From: Valencia hispanica
Taxonomy: Eukaryota > Chordata > Actinopteri > Cyprinodontiformes > Valenciidae
DNA length: 64,000 nucleotides
Reading direction: 5' to 3'
NCBI GenBank assembly: GCA_963556495.2
Contig: OY747723.1
Coordinates: 12,990,501 to 13,054,500, forward strand
Made by a program: the position numbers and the translations under genes. This document shows positions 58,200-64,000 of the stretch, piece by piece. Position 1 is the first letter of the stretch, and the number at the start of each line of letters is the position of its first letter. The notes under the pieces are model-generated. The model did not search any database. It was not told the origin of the DNA and was given only the letters and a program-made list of their open reading frames with translations.

Positions 58200-58605
58200 C
58201 TTAGACTACAGAATAGTCAACATGAACTTTGACTGAAATTTGGAGCTACTGGCATGGCCAAATTAAATCTGTTCTTGAGAAGAAATTGATGGTTAGATGA
58301 GACAAAGACTGAGCTATCTGGTCACAAGGACAAGACATATGTGTAGAGCAGTCAGTGTTAGGCCTTCATATCAACCAATAATGCTGGTGGTGGAAGCACC
58401 ATGATGTAGGAGGGTGGGAGCAGGAAAGGTTAAAGAATGAATAAAGTAGACTTCAATAAAGCTTCTGAAGTGACCAGATCTCAAACTTGTTGCGAATGTG
58501 TGGACCATGTCCAAAAGCCAGCTATGAGACAGGAAGCCAAAGTGTTTACATGAAATCTGAGAAGAGTAGTTAAATACCTAGCCATAAATATGGCCAAAAC
58601 ATGCT
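58200..58605 (+). mobile_element. Tc1-like transposase relic
   Basis: 'ATGGTTAGATGAGACAAAGA' and 'CTGGTCACAAGGACAAGAC' correspond to the 'DETKIELFGHNDK' region of fish Tc1 transposases. GGTGGTGGAAGCACCATGAT (58389) is the glycine-rich box with a stop after it, and 'GACCATGTCCAAAAGCCAGC' is near the C-terminus. It starts within 30 bp of the 5' end of the Rex3-like copy, so the LINE may have inserted into it; the left remainder was not found. Confidence 0.6.
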
Positions 58606-59584
58606 AATGGTAGAGGAAATCATATCTAAATAAATAGCACAGTGGAGGTGAACATCAGAATTCTAACTAAAAGCTTTGCAGTTGATAGACAGTTGCAGCA
58701 AAACTAAAGGATTTAGTTGAGTTTTATAATTATTTTCTCTAAAAATGACACTACTGGCGTGGGCGTTTAATCCACTACAGCAAACCCTGAACAAAAAAAG
58801 CCCCCCCAAAAAAGCAAAGAGGATCATCCTTTTTTTATCCCGTACAGAGTCTTTGTATGTCCTGGAGTGTTACACCTCCACAACTAACACATTGTCCCAC
58901 TGTATGGAGTCGTACTGCGATCCCCAAAGGCAAACAGCAATATGTTCCAGGGTATACCAAGGAGCCAATCTCCTCTGGGGTCAAAGAACGTAGGGCTTCC
59001 ATGGCTGGTCCAAAAGCACCATGCTTGGCTGAATGTGGCCCATGCTGGGGCAGAGGTATAGTGGCGAGTGTGCGGGACGTGAGGCGGGATGATACAAACC
59101 ACAGGGATCTGACTGGATTTACACTCCTGCCAGCATCCTTTTTGATCAACGATGGACTCAATATCTTTTATGAAACAATGTGAAACAGAGGGATAACAGG
59201 ACACAGCAAAAACAGACAAATTAAAGGTGGTGGTTTAAGATCAAATCTGACAAACTATGTTCTCCCTCTAGCAAACAGTAAAAAGTAATACAAAATAAGG
59301 GAAATTAGATTTTCGAGCCACTGAACAGAAGCTTCAGCCCCTAATGATGTCTAACTTAAATCAAAACCCAATTGAACATATGTGAAAAGAAGCTGATTAA
59401 CTAAATAGATGTGCAATGCAGAGAACACATCTTTATTTTGAACAGAATGATATAAAATGCTGAATGCTGTTACTTACCAATAATCAGTGCATTCTGAAGC
59501 TACCCTTGCAATACGGAACGACAAAAATGAGTTGATTTTTTTCATATTTTCTGATGAAAAGTAAATGAACCTATGGAAGCGTAT
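58606..59584. other. unassigned; overlapping open frames at 58838-59161
   Basis: Both strands are open for about 108 codons over the same 320 bp (minus 59161-58835, plus 58857-59183). The minus product includes 'HGAFGPAMEALRSLTPEEIG'. I do not recognise either product. The GC content is higher than the flanks. It could be a fragment of an unknown retroelement or an old exon, or chance. Confidence 0.35.
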
Positions 59585-60275
59585 GTGTAACATAAATCAA
59601 ATTAAAATGGATTAGCACAAATGCTTTTTCATTTTCAAAATCTAGCAGCTATTTTTGACTCATAAATAAAATTAAAAAGAAATTATCCAAACTGCTTTTT
59701 CATTTTACAATTCAACATTGCTCATTCTGTAACTTAATTAAAATAAATAGAAAAGGACATTTAAGATTTAATTTTCAAATTGCATCCCAGCAAAATAGTT
59801 ACAAAATTCAATTTGAAATGTCAAAGTTGAAAAATAAAATGCATTGGCAGAAATGCTTTTTCATATTCTGAATACAAATGCCATTTTTGACTCATAAATA
59901 AAATTAAAAACGGATCATCCTAACTGCTTTTTCATTTTACAATTCAACAGTGCTCATTCTGTAACTTAATTAAAATTAAATAGAAAAGGGCTTTTAAGAT
60001 TTAATTTTCAAATTGCATCCCAGCAAAATAGTTACAAAATTCAATTTGAAATGTCAAAGTTGAAAATGAAAATCCATTTGCAGAAATGCATTTTCATTTT
60101 CAGAATACAAATGCCCTTTTGACTCATAAATAAAATGAAAAATAAATTATCCAAACTGCTTTTTCATTTTGCAACTCAGCGTAGCTCGTTCCATGACCTA
60201 AAAGATTAAGGAAATGTATTGCTTTTTCGTTTTCATCCCTACCCCTGCAAAAGGTGTAACATAATTCAAATCGAA
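59585..60275. repeat. 232-bp tandem repeat, about 3 copies
   Basis: GACTCATAAATAAAAT starts at 59657, 59889 and 60121, and CTCATTCTGT-type text at 59721, 59953 and 60185, so the period is exactly 232 bp. Each unit has several TTTTCATTTT motifs. Copies 1 and 2 are most alike; copy 3 decays toward its end. AT-rich and non-coding, satellite-like. Confidence 0.93.
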
Positions 60276-60987
60276 TTGGCAATCCCTCACGGCGCAGGAG
60301 AATGATGTCAGGGCTCCTTCTTCTTCTTCAGTCCCCAGCCTGACCGTGCTTAGCAATCAAAACGTTAGGGGGCGTTTGTGTATAGTTGATGCTGGTGAAA
60401 GAGAGGAAAAGTAACAAGAAGGCAAGTGGAAAAGTATGAGAGTGTGAGCATACACATAAATAAAGGCTGTGTGGTCCAAATTCAGGGGCTGCATCCTTCT
60501 AAGGACCCGTCCTCCCTGGTCTAAGAAGGACGTCGGGTCATTCGTAGACCAGGTGGACGACCGCATGTTATAAAAGAGCACGAAATCACGCGAGATTAGC
60601 CAAATCACGCGTGGTTTCGTCAGTAAACACAACAACCATAGACATATATAAACGTCTATGACAACAATAACCAGGAAAAGACAACAACATGGCTCCAAAA
60701 GGTCTGTGTTTTATGTTATGTCCGTTTTATATTCGCCAACAAGTTTATGTTATGTCAGGGAATATCCAAAATCGCTCATTTGTGTGATGACACACAAATG
60801 AGACCCTACCGCGAGGTACTGACTTCTCACCGGGCCGCACAGGTAGTGACCTTTTTTTAAGTAAAGCAACCGCAAAGCAGCACTTTTTTTTATTTTGAAA
60901 ATTTCCGGTGCCGAGCCGTTATATTTCCTGTCTTCCTCTATCCAAAATGTAGAAATTTACGTGTTTCAGAGCCGTACTGCGTAGAAA
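60276..60987. other. unassigned repeat-like block
   Basis: 'GGGGCTGCATCCTTCTAAGG' and GTAGACCAGGTGGACGACC (60484-60562) look like a fish hAT-type MITE interior, without ends that I can fix. 60637-60660 is the miniature described separately. Confidence 0.4.
60637..60660. mobile_element. 24-bp end-to-end remnant of the 60994-63198 family
   Basis: CATAGACATATATAAAC followed directly by GTCTATG: the left terminus of the large element joined to the last seven bases of its right terminus. It may be an extreme internal deletion or an excision scar. Confidence 0.6.
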
Positions 60988-61511
60988 ATAGGATCATAGA
61001 CATATATAAACAGTAGATGGCTTACTCGCGCTGTTCGGTAATGGACTCGGACGTAGCAATACGGCGGTCATCTTACTTCAGTCAGCTGTCCACTTTCAGA
61101 ACATTGCTGTCAATGCTACATGTACTATTTAAATAACTCCAACTTGCTCAATTTTCAACCGATTTTCAAACGGTTTGATTTGTTATAAACAGCAGACACG
61201 TGGCTGTGAAATAAATCGGTTTTGGTCGGGAAACTCCCGTTATTTCTCTCCACTTCCCCGCCGTCTTCCATTATCCTGTCAATTTCCCATAGACCTAATA
61301 ATAATATATGATCATTTTAAAACTGGTATGCTTGGAGCTGTAGTCTATGTTTCTGCATACTCAATGCACAATTTAAACCATGGTCTTTTTATAAATATTA
61401 ATCAGATAGCTACACACACAAGGCATTTAATCATTAATTTACAACACATTTAATTATATATTACAGTAGTTTCCAGTATACTTAGCCTATAACTATATAC
61501 ATGACAGTGAA

Positions 61512-61512
61512 A

Positions 61513-61574
<62 letters not shown>
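61512..61574. repeat. compound (TG)n(TA)n(CA)n microsatellite
   Basis: TG, TA and CA runs in series form a near-perfect inverted repeat that could extrude as a hairpin. Confidence 0.95.
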
Positions 61575-62775
61575 TCAGTATCATTTTTTATTTATCTATC
61601 CCTGTTCTGTGAACTAGGATTTGTGTAGAGATGATGTTTCAAGATTCATTTGAGGTAAAGACCACATAAACAGAGCAGTTAAAAAATGTGCACTCGGACA
61701 AATAGGACAGACATCCAAATCACATCTGTCATCCAGAACTGGCCCACCAGCAATAAAATCTAACCCAGCAAATTATTTTGTATTTTCACTGCTTCTTGAC
61801 ATTTGTTTTCTTATTTATGAACTTTCTTTGATTCTGTCATGAAATTATTGATTGATTTGGGCAACTAGATAGATACTGAAATGATCTTGTGAAGGAGATA
61901 TTCAGATGTACAGTTCAACAAGATTCATAATCCTACAGATAAACAAATATATAGGAGGAGGCAGTGGCGAGGATGGAACAGCTGCTGGGTGGAGAAGAAC
62001 AGAAAGCAGAAGCAGCAGAGATGGAACAGCAGTTGTTTCACAAAATTTTAATGAAATAAAAGCAATTAACAGAGACATTGAATAATGTACAAGTAAAGGT
62101 TTCTTTGCAACAGTTACTCTGAGGGACATGTATCTCCTCCAGCCATGGCAGGAACCTATTCAAAGCAAGCAGAAACATAAGTCAAAACACAGACAGCTTG
62201 TTATGAAAAAGAACTTTAGCAAAAGCCTGTTTTATTCAAAAGCCCTCTCACCAACAGCAAGGTACAGGCTACAGAAAGGGGAAATTTGGTTTTTGTTTTT
62301 AAAAACAGAAAACTGAAGTTAGGCTACCCAACATTTTTGTAACCTTACTCAAATGCTCCTCCTGAACATGGAGAATGTATGGGGTAGCGCCACAATAACA
62401 CGGAATAACACTGCAAATATTTTAAATACACGATAAAAAAAACATTTTAACAATAACATTAAACTATTCCAGAACTTTTCATTAACAACTATTTTGTTTA
62501 ACGTTGTACATCCTTTAACATCAAACTATTCCAAAACTTTTCATTAAGAACTAGGCTATTTGGTTAATCAACTATTGAGGTTATCATATTGTAATGAAAA
62601 AAATTTTTCATTGTAATTAAGGAAAAGTCTATTCAAATTGTATTTCAATTCGAAATTATAGCCATATTACTGTTAATATGAAAAATCTTTAACCTTACTG
62701 ACTCACAAGAAATTCCCTGTTATCACCCATCAAATCTATTGTGCATAGGCTCATAAATAGAATGACATTCATTTC

Positions 62776-63082
62776 AACATGTACAAGTATCCCGTTTAAG
62801 TCTATGCATAATAAAGTTTATTATAAGGCAAACCGCTTGTATATAGGCCTACGTTAATATTTCATCAAGTTAAGAGTATTTTCATTCAACTTGATCAGCC
62901 TTCATAACACGCAAATAGACGGGTCAAAACTATAGTTCACAATCAAGTTATTAAGCGGCCATTTTAACATGTACAATTATCCGGTATCAAGCCTATGTAT
63001 AAGGTTTGTAATAAGGCAAACCGCTTGTAAATCTGTTAATATTTCACTGAGTTAAGAGTATTTTTATTTAAGCTGATCACTC
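62776..63082. repeat. 190-bp-spaced tandem duplication inside the element
   Basis: 62776-62900 (AACATGTACAAGTATCC, GGCAAACCGCTTGTA, AGTTAAGAGTATTTT) recurs at 62966-63082. A smaller duplication, AAACTATTCCAGAACTTTTC at 62461 and its near copy at 62523, lies just before. Confidence 0.85.
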
Positions 63083-63204
63083 ACCTTCCAACTGCTAGCA
63101 TAGATGACAGAACGTCAGTTGACGGAAGTAAGATGGCCGCCGTTTAGCTACGCTGTCGAATCCCGCTTGCGGCATCTAGTGTTTATATATGTCTATGAAT
63201 AGGA

Positions 63205-63925
63205 CTGCCGCGTATATTTAGAAAAGTGCTGCGACATGACGCTCCTGAGACGCGGCAAACTCGTGCTGCTTTCGCCTCCGGTGGAAAGGGCTCTATTGAC
63301 TACAGTGGTGGCTATCAGCTGCGTATGACGTGCTGCTCCTGTAACGTGCTGCTTACGCGTCCGGTGGAAAGGAGGGGTAAGAGGACTGAATTGAAATGTA
63401 CAAGAAAGAGAACAAACGAGTAAACTAAGAAACTAAACACAAAGGAATGAACTAATAGGACAACACCCTTCAAACAAAAATGAACACAGAGAATTAGATG
63501 ATTAAGATAAATAGAACATAAATAATATTCACAAACATAAAGGAAAACCAAAACCCAAATACACAAGGATTATGGCACTGATATGAAATCAGACTAATAT
63601 GTTCCTTTATTAAGTTAGTTAGGATTTTGACGAATGTTATTCTTTAGATACCAGAACATTCTGAGAGAATTTTTGGGATAATCCGTCTTTACTTTCTTTA
63701 AATTCAGATGTTTTCACACACATACAAAACTTTTCCTTTGAAGCCCTGATGAAGACAGCATGGTTTTGTACACTTCTGGCGGGTTTATTCAGAACATTCA
63801 TTATCCAGAACGGGAAGGGGAGGCCCACCTGTGGATGTATTTTAAGGCAACACCTCAAACACAATGCTTCCTTGTGTGACATCATGGGAGAAAAAAAATC
63901 AGGCAAGATGTGGGTGAGAGAATTG
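63205..63925. other. unassigned stretch, right flank of the element
   Basis: 63240-63380 is GC-richer with a repeated 'CGxxTCCGGTGGAAAGG' phrase (63276 and 63359), probably part of another transposon that the 2.2-kb element interrupted. Otherwise AT-rich, no gene. Confidence 0.4.
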
Positions 63926-64000
63926 GAGACCTCAGCAATCCCTCATACTGAGCAAGCATTTAGCGATGGTGGAGAGGAGACATAGCAGAGACACAGAAGG
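63926..64000 (-). mobile_element. L2-type LINE 3'-UTR fragment at window edge
   Basis: 'CAGCAATCCCTCATACTGAG', then CAAGCATTTAGCGATGGTGG, is the reverse complement of the 3' untranslated block at 39713-39758 of the L2 copy. It runs out of the window. Confidence 0.8.

Larger units (their letters stand above)
60994..63198. mobile_element. 2.2-kb inverted-repeat DNA element with 6-bp target duplication
   Basis: The left end TCATAGACATATATAAAC and the right-end inverse are identical over 19 bp and similar for about 26. A second matching block (CGGCGG, then CATCTTACTTC, GTCA, CTG; near 61062 and 63143) makes the inverted repeats about 100 bp long with a diverged middle. ATAGGA flanks both sides exactly (60988-60993 and 63199-63204). 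No transposase frame is seen inside, so it is non-autonomous. A 6-bp duplication would fit IS3EU-type elements, but I cannot confirm the superfamily. Confidence 0.85.

Overview
The window looks like gene-poor nuclear DNA from a ray-finned (teleost) fish. The evidence is its repeats: Rex1-like and Rex3-like LINEs, L2/Maui-type LINEs with esterase-type ORF1 remnants, an L1-clade fragment, many decayed Tc1 transposases, tRNA-derived SINEs with L2-like tails, PIF/Harbinger, hAT and TTAA-target (Kolobok-type) elements, and long microsatellites. This mixture is known from teleosts. I cannot name the species. I found no host protein-coding exon, tRNA, rRNA or CRISPR array that I would defend; nearly all open frames are chance or transposon-derived.

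Layout. 0-9 kb: TTAA elements, two SINE candidates, a 42-bp tandem repeat, a pure 182-bp TTC tract and RTE-like LINE scraps on both strands. 9-14.3 kb: a decayed Rex1 copy (minus), an L2 3' end, then a Tc1 relic split by a SINE. 15-16.6 kb: an L1-clade fragment (minus). 16.7-18.6 kb: mostly unassigned DNA with a palindromic homeobox-like site, then a Harbinger MITE. 19.3-26.3 kb: LINE scraps, a Kolobok-type element with a broken THAP gene, Tc1 and Rex3 relics and a 1.1-kb TTAA element. 26.3-33.8 kb: SINE, hAT, LINE and Tc1 relics in otherwise unassigned DNA. 33.9-45.5 kb: a LINE cluster, including the best-preserved element of the window (L2 type, 35.9-39.9 kb, three lesions). 45.5-46.5 kb: a Tc1 relic carrying a MITE. 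46.5-57.5 kb: mostly unassigned DNA with a few Tc1, Rex3 and hAT relics. 57.6-64 kb: a Rex3 end, a Tc1 relic, a 232-bp tandem array, and a 2.2-kb inverted-repeat element with an exact 6-bp target duplication.

No operon or pathway is present. The sequences are related by parasitism and layering. SINE tails resemble LINE tails. Short elements such as MITEs depend on transposases encoded elsewhere. Nested insertions (SINE in Tc1, MITE in Tc1) give a relative order: the Tc1 copies are oldest, the nested elements younger. The unassigned GC-rich blocks are the only candidates for host regulatory DNA, and that is inference.

Family names were assigned by eye from remembered consensus features; no database search was possible. 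Boundaries marked by terminal repeats or target duplications are firm; the others are good to a few tens of bases.
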